DNA of 64,000 nt from an uncultured Methanobrevibacter sp. (GCF_947170395.1 NZ_CAMVTE010000012.1:1-64000), one strand, 5' to 3'. Counted from the first letter of the stretch, positions 9,297 through 19,704 are shown. Notes: a model not told the origin generated them from the letters alone. Numbers and translations: made by a program.

Positions 9297-10268
9297 CTAT
9301 TCATCTACACCAAAGGATTTTTTGAGTAAATCAGCGTTTACAAATCCTTCTTTGTAAATTTTACCAGTAGTTAAATCATTGATGACTACTTCTGCAGGAG
9401 CAAACATTCCTTTGTCGATTTGGTAGAAGTCAAATCCTGCTTCTTTGAATACATCGAAGAATGGTTTACCATATCCGTCAGCAGCTGAAGATGGTAATTG
9501 AGCAGCCACATCAGCGATGTCATCTCCTTCTTCAGATTCCACATAGTAGTATGTTCTTCCGCCGAAGAGTACTGCATCGTTGGTTTTACCCATAGCTTTA
9601 AGGCCATCAGGGTCAACAGGTGCGATAGGAGCAATACCTGCAGCATGTTTAACTTTGGTTACGTCGAATTTAATAAATTCTAACATTTTGTAGGTTCCGT
9701 TTTCCACAACTCTTCCGGAAATTTGAATAGATCCGACTAAAGAGGATGTAGGAGCTACAAGCAAGTATACGTTTTTAACGTCAACTTTACATTCATCAGC
9801 AATGTATTGTGCTACATCTTCGCCAGGCAATACATCAGCTTCCAATGTTAAAATTGCTAAATCAGCTTCAGTGTCTTCGTAATCAATTTCTTCATAAGTT
9901 TCTGCTGGCTTTAAAGCAATTGCTCTAGCAGGTCCTGAACCTAATGCAAAGAAGTCGCCTACAGATACAGACCAACCTGCTTTTTGAGAACCTAATGTTG
10001 AAATAGAAGGTGAATCAGTTTTAATCTTTACTGAAGGAAGTGCGAATTTTTCAGATAAATCTCCAGGAATTGAAATTCCAACATCAGCAAGTCCACCAAG
10101 ACAAACTTTGGTATAAAGTTCTCCAGCTTTGAAACTTCCATCTACATTAACACCACAGTCTAAAACTGTAGCGCCATTTCCTAAAGTTTCTACAGCGATG
10201 TTTAATTCATCTGCTTTTTCAATCATTACATCTACGGTTTTTTTAGCTTCTATGTTTACACTTACCAT
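9297..10268 (-). CDS. mch: Methenyltetrahydromethanopterin cyclohydrolase
   Basis: This 323-residue cytoplasmic enzyme interconverts 5-formyl-H4MPT and methenyl-H4MPT, the third step of CO2 reduction to methane. The whole sequence reads as Mch: the MVSVNIEAKKTV start, the CLGGLADVGI segment, the SQKAGWSVSVGDFFALGSG stretch, and the FGGRTYYYV and PSSAADGYGKPF segments near the C-terminus. Length matches the family. The ATG at 10268 is preceded by a GAGGTT element. It lies alone and upstream shows an AT-rich promoter region with an AACTT-TT-AAGTT inverted repeat. Confidence 0.96.
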   Translation of the reverse strand: MVSVNIEAKKTVDVMIEKADELNIAVETLGNGATVLDCGVNVDGSFKAGELYTKVCLGGLADVGISIPGDLSEKFALPSVKIKTDSPSISTLGSQKAGWSVSVGDFFALGSGPARAIALKPAETYEEIDYEDTEADLAILTLEADVLPGEDVAQYIADECKVDVKNVYLLVAPTSSLVGSIQISGRVVENGTYKMLEFIKFDVTKVKHAAGIAPIAPVDPDGLKAMGKTNDAVLFGGRTYYYVESEEGDDIADVAAQLPSSAADGYGKPFFDVFKEAGFDFYQIDKGMFAPAEVVINDLTTGKIYKEGFVNADLLKKSFGVDE

Positions 10269-10418
10269 AGTTTAACCTCATATCAAATTCTAACTTATAA
10301 CTTTTAAGTTACTGGTTAAAAATTTATATTTATTATTATATAAAAGTGACTAAATGAATTTGAAAAAAAAGTTGAAATAAACAGAACTAAAAAAGAATAA
10401 ATAAGAGGATTGAACCCC

Positions 10419-13130
10419 TTATCTGTAAACAGTTATTTTTACAGTTTTACTGGCTGATTTGAAGTTTGAATTACCTGCAAATTTAATATTTCCACTGAAA
10501 GCGCCTCTTTTGGTTAGCTTAACTGTAAATGTCGCAACACCTTTTGAATTGGTTTTTGCTGAGTATGATTTACCGTTGAGCTTTAAGGTGAGTTTTGTGT
10601 TTTTCATAACTTTACCCTTATTGTCCTTTAAAGTTGCAGTAACCTTTTTTGCATTTAATCTTAGTTTAAATGATTTATTCGGAGCAGTTAATTTAGCAGT
10701 GGCCTTTGAAACAACTATTTTTACTTTCACAGAGGACTTTAAGTAACTGCCGTCGCCCTTGAAATTTACACTAAATTCATAGGTTTTTACAGCCAGATTT
10801 ATGGCCAGTTTGACCTGTCCGTTTTTGTCTGTTTTCATGTTGTAGTTTTTCCCGGCCAATTTAAATGAAACATATTTTCCGGCCACAACCTTATTGCCGG
10901 CATCCTTAAGAGTGATTACAAGGTTTTTGCCTGAGTTATAAACAGCATTCACTTTAGGAGCTATTAGTTTTGTAGTGCTTTTGCTTACGACAATTTTAGA
11001 GCTTGCAGCAGATCCGATTAAGTTTTCATCACCTGAGAAATTAAACAATGCCTTATATTCGCCAACTCCAAGATTAAGGGGAAGTGAAACCTGACCGTTA
11101 ATGTCAGTAGTTCTATTATAATCAGCACCATTCAAACTGATAAGAATTTTCCTATTTGCCAAAGCGGAATCATTTAACGATAACCTGACAGTCAGCTGTC
11201 TGGACTGTCCATAATACATTGAAATGTCATCTGCAAGCAGTTTTGTCTCTGCCTTTTTTACTGTAATTTTGGCAGTCACATTTGAAGCAAGATATCCGGG
11301 CAAGCCTTCAAAGGCAATTTCTGCACTATAGTTTCCGGCATCAAGATCTAGCTGCAATAAAGCAATTCCATTTTCATCAGTATTTCTCACATATGTCTTG
11401 CCGTCCAATCTGATGATTACTTCCCTATTGGCCAAATTGCTTCCAGTTTCATCTTTAAGATTGATTTTCAAATTATCTGATGCCTTATAAACTCTAATTA
11501 CATCGTCTGATATGATTTCAGTTTCACAGCCAACATTGACAATGAATGTATTGGAATAGACATCTCCAATGTATTTTCCATCACTGTCCCAATATCTGCC
11601 GTCATATTTAATGGATACATCATGGTAACCTTTTGCTGAAAAGGAAACCTTTTTTGAAACCTCTCCTGTTTGCATGGAAAACATCTCAAATGGACCGTCA
11701 TCAACTGAAATATACAGGAAATTGAATGGAGCAGGCGTTGCTGTAATGTTAATGAACACGTCAGATCCTATCTTGGCGGATTTTGTAACATTAACGCTAA
11801 CGTTTTTGCTGTTTTCAACCACATAGACTTCACGAACTACAGGATAATTTCCACCAGGATAGTCAAATTCCAGATAATATTTATTTAAACCGACCTTATC
11901 ACTTGAAAGGTTAACTGATGCTGTTGCAAACTGATTTGCCGGTCTTTTGAATATTTCATCGCTTGCCAGGAGATTTCCCTTAACGTCACCTGTGAAATCG
12001 TATACGTTGAAATCTCCCCAAACCCAATCATGGGTAAGCATTGAAATGGAAAACTCTTCACCAACACTAACATAACTAGGGCAGTTTATATCAGGAAGAA
12101 CTGTTACTGTTCCTGTTGCAGTCAATGTCCCGAAATCATCCCCTTCATATGTTACGGTTATGACATTTTCACCCAAATGATTTAGGTTCCATGAGGTTAT
12201 ATTATGGGTTGCAAAGCCTTTGGAATATGTTACTGTCTGATTTTTAACATCATTATAACTGATTGACAATCTTCCTGTCGCTTCACGAGGCAGATAGATG
12301 TGAACTACATTGTCTGCAGGCAATGTCAGATAATACAAATCAAATCCAATTTCTAGCTTCGGATTGGTTGTAGGCTCAAATTCAGCCACCTGCACTGTTT
12401 CTTGGCTCAAAGTTTTAGTTAAACCATTTTCTTCAAATGTAATTTTTACATCATATCTTCCATAACCTTCAAAGAGATCAGACGGTGAAATGTATCTTGA
12501 TTTGTTGCTGCAATCGGCAATGGATTCAAAATTTCCATTTGTTAGTGTGAAATTTAATTTTCGAGAGCCGTTTACAAGAATTTCCAAGGTTCCGGTGTTG
12601 AAGTGATTAGAATCTATTACGATGAAACTTGGAGATTTCCAATACTCCTCTTCACAATAATAAGGATTCTGCAACCAGATATCAAAGTCATCCTTCTGCT
12701 TTAATGTTACCTGAGAGTTTAAAAGTGTTTTGTCAGCCTCATTGACTTTGATATTATATGTTCCGAAGTCCAATCCCAGATCTGCCGGATAAATGTTTGC
12801 GTAATATTTATTGTATGTTCCCCCATATCCGTCATCCTCTTTTGAAAAATATCCGTCGGTTACACTCAGATTTTGCTTTACAACATCATCTACAAGTATT
12901 TTTAAAGTGGTGTTGTCATTTGAATATGAGGAGATGTAAATCAGCTCCTGAGAGGACCAGTCCACCTTATCCTGTGTGTAGTTTTCCTTAACGGTAATGT
13001 AAAAGTCATTATCCCAATAGGAGCCTTCTTTTAAAACATTCACGTCTGTTAGATTATCCGAAGCGCTAACGGCTCCGAGTGATAAAATAGCCAAAATTAA
13101 GCCAATAAATAAAAAGTGTCTGAATTTCAA
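10419..13130 (-). CDS. Adhesin-like secreted protein with tandem Ig-like domains
   Basis: I chose the TTG at 13130, which has a GGGG ribosome binding site 8 nt upstream and opens directly into a signal peptide (KFRHFLFIGLILAILSLGAVSA). A longer frame exists from 13214 but would bury the signal. The mature protein of about 880 residues ends in at least four tandem Ig-like repeats of about 90-95 residues, each with a K-x-T-x-L core and a T-(D/N)-x-x-G-x-A or GQV strand motif typical of large archaeal surface proteins. No C-terminal membrane helix or LPXTG-like motif is seen; attachment may be through cell-wall binding. Ligand unknown. Confidence 0.82.
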   Translation of the reverse strand: MKFRHFLFIGLILAILSLGAVSASDNLTDVNVLKEGSYWDNDFYITVKENYTQDKVDWSSQELIYISSYSNDNTTLKILVDDVVKQNLSVTDGYFSKEDDGYGGTYNKYYANIYPADLGLDFGTYNIKVNEADKTLLNSQVTLKQKDDFDIWLQNPYYCEEEYWKSPSFIVIDSNHFNTGTLEILVNGSRKLNFTLTNGNFESIADCSNKSRYISPSDLFEGYGRYDVKITFEENGLTKTLSQETVQVAEFEPTTNPKLEIGFDLYYLTLPADNVVHIYLPREATGRLSISYNDVKNQTVTYSKGFATHNITSWNLNHLGENVITVTYEGDDFGTLTATGTVTVLPDINCPSYVSVGEEFSISMLTHDWVWGDFNVYDFTGDVKGNLLASDEIFKRPANQFATASVNLSSDKVGLNKYYLEFDYPGGNYPVVREVYVVENSKNVSVNVTKSAKIGSDVFINITATPAPFNFLYISVDDGPFEMFSMQTGEVSKKVSFSAKGYHDVSIKYDGRYWDSDGKYIGDVYSNTFIVNVGCETEIISDDVIRVYKASDNLKINLKDETGSNLANREVIIRLDGKTYVRNTDENGIALLQLDLDAGNYSAEIAFEGLPGYLASNVTAKITVKKAETKLLADDISMYYGQSRQLTVRLSLNDSALANRKILISLNGADYNRTTDINGQVSLPLNLGVGEYKALFNFSGDENLIGSAASSKIVVSKSTTKLIAPKVNAVYNSGKNLVITLKDAGNKVVAGKYVSFKLAGKNYNMKTDKNGQVKLAINLAVKTYEFSVNFKGDGSYLKSSVKVKIVVSKATAKLTAPNKSFKLRLNAKKVTATLKDNKGKVMKNTKLTLKLNGKSYSAKTNSKGVATFTVKLTKRGAFSGNIKFAGNSNFKSASKTVKITVYR

Positions 13131-13239
13131 AATAATAACCCCAATTATCTTAAATATAATTGTAGTTATGTATCTTGTAATAATTAAATGAGGTAAAGCT
13201 TTTGCTTTACTCAAAGCGAATAAATTTAAAAATGAGTTT

Positions 13240-15510
13240 CTAATCGCTTAGCCATTTCGGAGTGTAACTTAGAGAATCACAATCCAGAAACATGTCTTCC
13301 ATATGCTTTACATTAGACACATCCCATGAGTCCAGATATGACGCATCGGCAAGGTTTATGCATTTTTCAAACATTCCTGCCAGAATGGACACATTGGATA
13401 TGTTCCAGTTTTCTATCGGAGCAAGGTCAACCAATGACCTGCAGCCTAAAAACATTGCGTTCATATTAACAACATTGGAAACATCCCAGTTATGCAAAAA
13501 GGCACCTACCACTGAAATGCAGTTCCAGAACATTCCTCTCACTGATTTGACATTTCCCACATTCCAGCTGTCCAAAGGAGATATGTCGGCCAATGATTCA
13601 CAGCCAAAAAACATTCCAGCCATATCATCAACATTTGAAACGTTCCAGTCCTTTATAGGAGTTAAATCTTTTAGGGATTTGCATTCATGGAAAGTGAACT
13701 TCATTTTAGATACATTTGACACATCCAAGGATTTTAAAGATGAAATTTCAACCAAAGAATGGCATTTTGAAAACATTCCATTCATGTTTTCTATCTTATT
13801 GGAATCTGTAATGACAATTGCCTTAAGGGAGGTCAAACCGACATATTTTTCAGTCAAATCAACATCTTGCGATAAATCTTCGCTTACGAATATGACTTCC
13901 TGCCTGTTTTTCACATCTTCCCAATCGGTCAGATTTGTACCGTCCTTTAGGATAATCAATACTTTAAACTCTCCCAGATTGTTTATGCTGTCGGTTGTCT
14001 TGTTCAGTCTGTCAAATTCATGCAGATATAGATTTCCAGCAGTCACATGTCCGTTGGCATACCACATAGGATATTCCTCCAAAGCTTCACAGCCTTCAAA
14101 CACATCCTCGTCATGTTCGACCTTGATGAAAATCCACACGTTCAATTCATTCAGACTGACCAGTGACTCGCAATCCCTGAACATTTCATTGATGTTTTCC
14201 ACATTTTCAATCTTCCAGTCCTTCAAATCATTTATGCTGGTTAAAAGACTGCATCCTTCAAATAATGAAGCCATATTTGAAACCCTTTTAACGTTCCATT
14301 CCTTTAGGGCAGCTATTGAGTCAAGACTCATGCATCTTCCAAATGAAAATTCCAAAGAGGTCACTTTGCTTGTATCCCATTGATTTAAAGCGGAAATATC
14401 TTTAAGTGACTCGCAGCTTCCAAAAATTCCCGCCATGTTTTCAACATTGCTGACGTCCCAGTTTTCCAAAGCGGAAATATTTTCCAACACCAGACATCCG
14501 TTGAAAAGTTCAGACATTGACTTTACGTTTGAAACGTCCCATTTTTTTAAAGCCGAGAGATTTGTAAGTGAACTGCATCCTTCAAATAAGCTGTCGATTC
14601 TTGTTATGTTTGAAACATCCCATGACTTCAATGGTGAGATGTCAGAAAGTGAACTGCAGTCTGCAAACAGTGATAAAAGACCTGAGTTATGGGTCATGGA
14701 TGACAAGTCCCATTTCTTAAGGGCAGATATGTTTTTTAGAGATTCACATCCCCTAAACATCGCTGTAATGTTGAACACGTTTGACATGTCCCATTTTGCC
14801 AAACCAGATATGTTTTCAAGTGAAGCACAAAAATCAAAAATGCAACCCATATCACCTACATTGCCAACATTCCATTTCTTTAGGGCTGAAACATCCTTTA
14901 GGGAGATGCAATCAGAAAATATGTAATGCATATCAGTGACATTGCCAACATCCCATTTTGCCAAACCTGAAATTTTTTCAAGTGATGCGCAATCCCAAAA
15001 CATTCCGGAAATATTTTGAACTTTAGAAACGTTCCAGTCAGACAAATCGGAGAGATCTTCCAGTGAACTGCATCCGCAAAACATCAAATCCATATTTCTG
15101 ACCTTTGAAACATCCCATGAGCCTAAAGGGGAAATGTCCTCCAGAGATTCACACCCGTAAAACATCTTGCTCATGCTTGTAACCTTGGAAGTGTCCCATG
15201 TTCTTAAGGATGAGATATCCTTCAGGGATTCGCATCCGTTAAATACACCATCCATGTTTTCCACATCACCGAAACCTGCCGCAACAATAGCTTTAAGATT
15301 TTTTAAACCGGCATATCTTCCTGCAATGTCTGTTTTACCAAAGAGGTCTTCACTGATGTATATGATGTCTTCCTTGTTTCTTACTTCACGCCAACTAGTC
15401 AGATTAGACCCGTTTTCCAAAATTATAAGAACATCAGAATCATCCAATTCATAGATGCTTTGGGTTGTAGTATTCAATAGTTCAAATTCCCTTAACTGCT
15501 TGCTTATCAT
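13240..15510 (-). CDS. BspA-like protein of DUF285 leucine-rich repeats, without signal peptide
   Basis: This protein of about 756 residues is built mainly from 27-residue repeats of the form (S/A)L-x-x-WD-(V/T)-S-(N/K)-V-x-x-M-x-x-(M/L)-F-x-x-C-x-(S/A)-L, the DUF285 type of leucine-rich repeat. Two related head modules of about 80 residues, each with NxTTxSI, VLII and a YxGLxxLKAIV segment, lie near residue 10 and near residue 505. Each is followed by its own repeat array, so the gene is an unequal internal duplication. The start is either 15519 or 15510; neither gives a signal peptide or membrane helix, which is odd for a family usually displayed on the surface. Confidence 0.8.
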   Translation of the reverse strand: MISKQLREFELLNTTTQSIYELDDSDVLIILENGSNLTSWREVRNKEDIIYISEDLFGKTDIAGRYAGLKNLKAIVAAGFGDVENMDGVFNGCESLKDISSLRTWDTSKVTSMSKMFYGCESLEDISPLGSWDVSKVRNMDLMFCGCSSLEDLSDLSDWNVSKVQNISGMFWDCASLEKISGLAKWDVGNVTDMHYIFSDCISLKDVSALKKWNVGNVGDMGCIFDFCASLENISGLAKWDMSNVFNITAMFRGCESLKNISALKKWDLSSMTHNSGLLSLFADCSSLSDISPLKSWDVSNITRIDSLFEGCSSLTNLSALKKWDVSNVKSMSELFNGCLVLENISALENWDVSNVENMAGIFGSCESLKDISALNQWDTSKVTSLEFSFGRCMSLDSIAALKEWNVKRVSNMASLFEGCSLLTSINDLKDWKIENVENINEMFRDCESLVSLNELNVWIFIKVEHDEDVFEGCEALEEYPMWYANGHVTAGNLYLHEFDRLNKTTDSINNLGEFKVLIILKDGTNLTDWEDVKNRQEVIFVSEDLSQDVDLTEKYVGLTSLKAIVITDSNKIENMNGMFSKCHSLVEISSLKSLDVSNVSKMKFTFHECKSLKDLTPIKDWNVSNVDDMAGMFFGCESLADISPLDSWNVGNVKSVRGMFWNCISVVGAFLHNWDVSNVVNMNAMFLGCRSLVDLAPIENWNISNVSILAGMFEKCINLADASYLDSWDVSNVKHMEDMFLDCDSLSYTPKWLSD

Positions 15511-15559
15511 GATATACATTCCATTGAAAAGAAATTAATATATTAATTGTTTTGTTTAA

Positions 15560-15580
15560 TTCAGTATATAAAAGTTATAA
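15560..15580 (-). promoter_or_regulatory. Probable promoter of the DUF285-repeat gene
   Basis: The minus strand reads ACTTTTATATACTG, a good archaeal TATA element, about 60 bp before the start codon. Confidence 0.45.
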
Positions 15581-15604
15581 TTGCAGATTATGAATTTTTA
15601 ACAA

Positions 15605-15666
15605 AAAAGATTGATTTTGTGAGTTTTACGATGAATTAGGCATTACATCGAACTCACCAACATCAA
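15605..15666 (-). terminator. Strong hairpin terminator after the HEAT-repeat gene
   Basis: Just after the stop of the HEAT-repeat gene the minus strand can fold GTGAGTT with AACTCAC and CGATG with CATCG around a 12-nt loop. TTGAT and ATCAA flank these arms, and a run of six Ts follows. This looks like a factor-independent terminator separating the HEAT and DUF285 genes. Confidence 0.6.
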
Positions 15667-15674
15667 TTTTGACA

Positions 15675-17618
15675 CTATACATCATCACCAAGCAAGGTAA
15701 ATGCCTGACTGACAATACCTATGTCCATATCGTTATTGTAAATAAATCGCAGAAATTCCTTGTCTTTTATATTGTTTACGATTGCTCTTCTGATATGGCC
15801 TTCGGGTGTTTCACGATAAAGCTTTTGTAAAAATTCCTCGTTATGGATTTTTTCAATTACCCTTACCCTAAGTTCATAGAGGTTTTTGTCCTGTGCAAGC
15901 ATTCTCAAAAGCTTTTCATCAACTATATCATCGACATATATTCCACGTTCAAATTCACTTACTGTGTAGTCTGTTATCTTTCTGTATGCTTCATTTTGAC
16001 GGGCTTCTGCAATGTCAATCTCATCGACTTCAGCTTTAACAGTATCACTGTCGGTTATTTTCTCGCTTGCAAGGTGGCGAACCCACTGATGGGAATCATT
16101 TTTTGCAATGTCTTTCAATACAGCCTCATCATCAATTTTTTTGACAGCTTCAAGGCGGACATAATAATTCTTATCGTTAAAAGCCACATTTTCTATAACA
16201 CTTTCATCCGTTATTTTTTTAAGGGCTTCAAGACGTACCCAAGGATCCCTATCATTTTCCAAAATGTCAAGAAGGATGTTTTCATGGCTGACGCCTCTAA
16301 GTGCACCTTCCCTTATCCAGGAGTCATCGGAATCCTCAACTATTTCAGACAACAGATCCGGGCGTGTTATTCTTTTTTGAGCCTCATGGCGAACATTGAA
16401 ATTCTCATCATCCTTTGCGATTTCAAGCAGTATCAGTTCATCATCAATTCTTTTAACTGCATCAAGACGGACAAAATAGTTCTTATCCTGTTTTGCAACA
16501 TCTTCCAAGATAATCTCGTTTGTAATTCCCTTTAATGCTTCTCTTCTAACCCATGCATCCCTGTCATTGTTTACGATATCCACCAGAACGCTTTCATTGT
16601 CAATCATCTTTGCTGCTTCAACACGAACCCATGAATCGATTGACAAAAGGGCAATGTCTTCAAGCAGGTTTTTGTCACTGACTCTTTTTACTGCTTCCAT
16701 TCTAATGTATGAATCTTCACCGTCCTTTGCAATATCAGCCAACAGGTTTTCATCAGACACTTTCATGAGCGCTTCCTCACGAACCAGCGGAGCGTCATCG
16801 GTTTTTGCAATTTCAGCCAGAAACTCTTCATCACTGACATTTCCAACCGCTTCATGGCGAACCCAGTCATCCTCATCATTGTTTAAAATGTCCTTCAATA
16901 CATCTTCATCAGTGACCTTTTCAACAGCTTTCAGGCGTATCAGATAATTTTTGGCATTTTTTGCAATTTCCCCAATCAGACTTTTATCATGAACCTTTTT
17001 AAGTGCTTCTATAGAAACCTTTTCATTTTTGTCATTTATTGCAACATCAGCTAAAACATCCTGTTTTTTCAAACCGTAAACGGCTTCCATACGGACTGCC
17101 GCATTGATATCGTTTTTGGCGATGTCTGCAAGCAAATCATCATCCACCAGTCCCTTTACCGCTTCAAGACGAATGCTTACATTAACATCATTTTTTGCAA
17201 TGTCACTTAATAAAACCAAATCTCCGGTTGTCTTTACCTCCTGAAGCTGGTTGGCGGATTCATCGTCCGTTATTGAAATTTCATTTAAAGCTGATTCACT
17301 TGTAATGTTGTTTAAAGCCTTTTGAGAGATATCTGTGTTTAAATCATTTCTTGCAATTTTAACCAGAATGTCATTGTCGGTTATTCTTTCAATTGCCTGC
17401 ATGCGAATATCCATATCTGATGTGGTATTGACAATGTCTTCAAGGACTGCATCGTTTCTAATCCGTCCGATTGCCGCCAGACGAACATCTACATCACTGT
17501 CCTGTTTTGCGATTTCAGATAAAATATTCTGGTCATCCAATTTCTTTACGGCTTCAAGTCTTACTTTAGGGTCTTTGTGTTTGTATTTCGGTTTAAACAA
17601 TCTGTCAAATATTCCCAT
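15675..17618 (-). CDS. HEAT-repeat protein
   Basis: This 647-residue protein is composed almost entirely of about 19 repeats of 31 residues with the pattern (L)-x-(D/E)-I-(A/V)-x-(N/Q)-D-x-x-x-x-V-R-x-E-A-(V/L)-x-x-(I/V)-x-D-(E/D). These paired helices form a solenoid of the HEAT type, as used for protein-protein binding. A short basic start (GIFDRLFKPKYKHKD) precedes the repeats, and the last two repeats are diverged. No signal peptide, membrane segment or catalytic motif is seen, so it should be a cytoplasmic scaffold. It starts 15 bp after the nitroreductase stop and may belong to that operon; the partner is unknown. Confidence 0.8.
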   Translation of the reverse strand: MGIFDRLFKPKYKHKDPKVRLEAVKKLDDQNILSEIAKQDSDVDVRLAAIGRIRNDAVLEDIVNTTSDMDIRMQAIERITDNDILVKIARNDLNTDISQKALNNITSESALNEISITDDESANQLQEVKTTGDLVLLSDIAKNDVNVSIRLEAVKGLVDDDLLADIAKNDINAAVRMEAVYGLKKQDVLADVAINDKNEKVSIEALKKVHDKSLIGEIAKNAKNYLIRLKAVEKVTDEDVLKDILNNDEDDWVRHEAVGNVSDEEFLAEIAKTDDAPLVREEALMKVSDENLLADIAKDGEDSYIRMEAVKRVSDKNLLEDIALLSIDSWVRVEAAKMIDNESVLVDIVNNDRDAWVRREALKGITNEIILEDVAKQDKNYFVRLDAVKRIDDELILLEIAKDDENFNVRHEAQKRITRPDLLSEIVEDSDDSWIREGALRGVSHENILLDILENDRDPWVRLEALKKITDESVIENVAFNDKNYYVRLEAVKKIDDEAVLKDIAKNDSHQWVRHLASEKITDSDTVKAEVDEIDIAEARQNEAYRKITDYTVSEFERGIYVDDIVDEKLLRMLAQDKNLYELRVRVIEKIHNEEFLQKLYRETPEGHIRRAIVNNIKDKEFLRFIYNNDMDIGIVSQAFTLLGDDV

Positions 17619-17633
17619 GAAAAATCACACCTG

Positions 17634-18134
17634 TCAGTATCTGTCAAAATGAACTTTTGATTCGTCATATCTCAGTTTTGTCTCGCTTTCCTGTTCCGGC
17701 CAGCCTACGCATATTACGGAAAACGGAATGCAGAAATCCGGAATGTTAAGATATTCCTTAAGCTTCAATGTCCTATCTTCAATAGGATGGAAACCCAACC
17801 ATACCGCTCCAAGTCCTTCATGGGTTGCCTGAAGCAATATGTTTTCATTGCACGCTCCAAGGTCCTGCTCAATCATTCCAATCACCTTTGCCCGGTTCAG
17901 ATTTCCTATCGTTATTATCAAATGGGATGCGCCGGCCGCAGGTTTTGCAAATCTGTGCATTTCAGAAATTGCCTCTTTATCTTCCTTTTTATCAACGACA
18001 ATAAACTCCCATGGCTGTGCATTGCATGAGGAAGGTGCCTGCATGCCTGCCTTAAGCAGGTTTTCAATTAGCTTGTCATCTACCTTTTCGTCCTTGAATT
18101 TGCGTACGGAATGCCTTTTAAAAATGATACTCAT
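17634..18134 (-). CDS. Nitroreductase family protein
   Basis: This FMN-dependent oxidoreductase of 166 residues has the N-terminal (K)RHSVRKFK FMN-phosphate motif, the APSSCNAQPWEF segment and the GLGAVWLGFHP segment of the short nitroreductase family. The ATG at 18134 is chosen because GGTGG overlapping the end of the ClC gene serves as its ribosome binding site; a TTG twelve bases upstream is poorer. It begins 1 bp after the ClC stop, so the two genes are translationally linked. The natural substrate cannot be read from sequence. A second family member lies at 44643. Confidence 0.87.
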   Translation of the reverse strand: MSIIFKRHSVRKFKDEKVDDKLIENLLKAGMQAPSSCNAQPWEFIVVDKKEDKEAISEMHRFAKPAAGASHLIITIGNLNRAKVIGMIEQDLGACNENILLQATHEGLGAVWLGFHPIEDRTLKLKEYLNIPDFCIPFSVICVGWPEQESETKLRYDESKVHFDRY

Positions 18135-18135
18135 A

Positions 18136-19692
18136 TTAACCACCAAATAAATCCTCGATTTCCTGTCTTACAAACGGATAATCGTTTACATCCGTCAATA
18201 TATTAATCTGATCTGAATACTGAATGTTAAAGTCCTCTGTTGGGATGATATACTTGCCGTTTCTGATTACTGATACGACAATTGCATTTTTAGGAAACGG
18301 AATGTCCTTGATTTTAAAATTGATATAGTTGCAGTCAAGCGGAACAACATACTCGCTTAAAACATGTTTTGACGGTTTTTTGACATATTCCCTGTTTTTG
18401 TTTAAAAGCAATCGGTCATACAGTGACTCATATATCGGTTCATTTCCAAGAAGTGTCGGAATCACATAAGCAATCAGTGAGACTATAATCATTGCAACAA
18501 GGGATTCTGTTGAACCGCACATTTCAGCCAAAAGCACGACTCCTGTGATTGGTGATCTGACGGTTGCTGCGAAAAATCCGGCCATGGAAATGATTATGAA
18601 CTTGTAAATCAACTCATGCTCAAGACCCAGTGCAGGAACGAAAACGCTTCCAAATACCGCCCCAATATAGGCCCCCAATACCAGAATAGGCAAAAATATG
18701 CCTCCAGGAGCTCCGGATGAGAATGAAAACATTGAAAAGAGATACTTCAACACCAGCAATAACACCAATACTCCCAAAGATGGAATTGCCACATCCAACA
18801 TGTCCATCATGAAGTGTCCTCCGTCACTGATTTCAGGTATTGTCAGTGCCACAACACCGGATACCATAAATACCAATACGAATTTAAGCCATGAGGGAAT
18901 CTTAAGGCCTGAGACAAAATCGGATGATTTGATCATTCCGATATTGTAGATGTAGCCCAAAATGCCAATAAATATTCCCAAAACAATCAAAACCCAATAT
19001 GATTCAAGAGGAATGTTCAATACCGGGAAATTCAGAATGGTTGACTGGCCGAATATGGCCTTTGAGATAAAATCAGACACAATTGCTGATACCAAGGCAA
19101 TGAATACCAGAGTCTTGTCAAATCCATGATTTATTTCCTCGAAAACAAATATCACACCTGCCAAAGGTGCATTGAATGCTGCTGTAATACCAACTGCTGA
19201 ACCCACCAGAATCAGTCTTAGCTCATCTGTTTTGGAACCCTTGAAAAGTTTTGCAACTCCCTTTCCCGCCATACCTCCAATCTGAACGGACGGACCTTCA
19301 GGACCTAAAGATAAACCGCCCAATGCAGTGAGGACTCCGGCAACTATTTTAGAAAATAAAACTTTAAGCCAATTGGCTTCCATATGACCTTTTACCTCAG
19401 CATATACCTGAGGTATTCCGCTTCCAGCAGAATCAACTTCCCATTTAGTTAAAAAGTCTATTAAAAAACCCATAACGGCCAAAGCTATAAAAAACAATAT
19501 AATGTAAAGGAAATTTCCTTTAATAACAGTTAAATACCCTCTTAAAATATGCTCTGAGCCGTTAAGCAAAAATCTGTATAAACAAACCATCAATCCTGCA
19601 AATATACCCACCATTACTCCCTGAATAGTAAGTCGAAAGATATATTTTGGATTTTCAGCCACAGACTTCAATGTTTTTTCAAGAGTTTTCAT
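18136..19692 (-). CDS. ClC family chloride channel/antiporter with C-terminal regulatory domain
   Basis: This 518-residue membrane protein has the ClC selectivity signatures GSGIPQ (about residue 90) and GPEGPS (about 130), where the Glu is the gating residue. The EE pair in the FVFEEIN segment corresponds to the internal proton glutamate of ClC-ec1, favouring a chloride/proton exchanger. About ten to twelve membrane helices are followed from about residue 440 by a soluble domain resembling TrkA-C domains (NAIVVSVIRNG). No strong ribosome binding site precedes the ATG. It lies 12 bp from the upstream alkyltransferase-like gene, in a short operon with the nitroreductase. Confidence 0.9.
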   Translation of the reverse strand: MKTLEKTLKSVAENPKYIFRLTIQGVMVGIFAGLMVCLYRFLLNGSEHILRGYLTVIKGNFLYIILFFIALAVMGFLIDFLTKWEVDSAGSGIPQVYAEVKGHMEANWLKVLFSKIVAGVLTALGGLSLGPEGPSVQIGGMAGKGVAKLFKGSKTDELRLILVGSAVGITAAFNAPLAGVIFVFEEINHGFDKTLVFIALVSAIVSDFISKAIFGQSTILNFPVLNIPLESYWVLIVLGIFIGILGYIYNIGMIKSSDFVSGLKIPSWLKFVLVFMVSGVVALTIPEISDGGHFMMDMLDVAIPSLGVLVLLLVLKYLFSMFSFSSGAPGGIFLPILVLGAYIGAVFGSVFVPALGLEHELIYKFIIISMAGFFAATVRSPITGVVLLAEMCGSTESLVAMIIVSLIAYVIPTLLGNEPIYESLYDRLLLNKNREYVKKPSKHVLSEYVVPLDCNYINFKIKDIPFPKNAIVVSVIRNGKYIIPTEDFNIQYSDQINILTDVNDYPFVRQEIEDLFGG

Positions 19693-19704
19693 TATATTAA
19701 TGTT

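Noticed and set aside
13131-13214. N-terminal extension of the Ig-like adhesin
   Set aside because: It lacks a ribosome binding site, would put 28 residues before the signal peptide, and a GGGG-TTG start is available at 13130.
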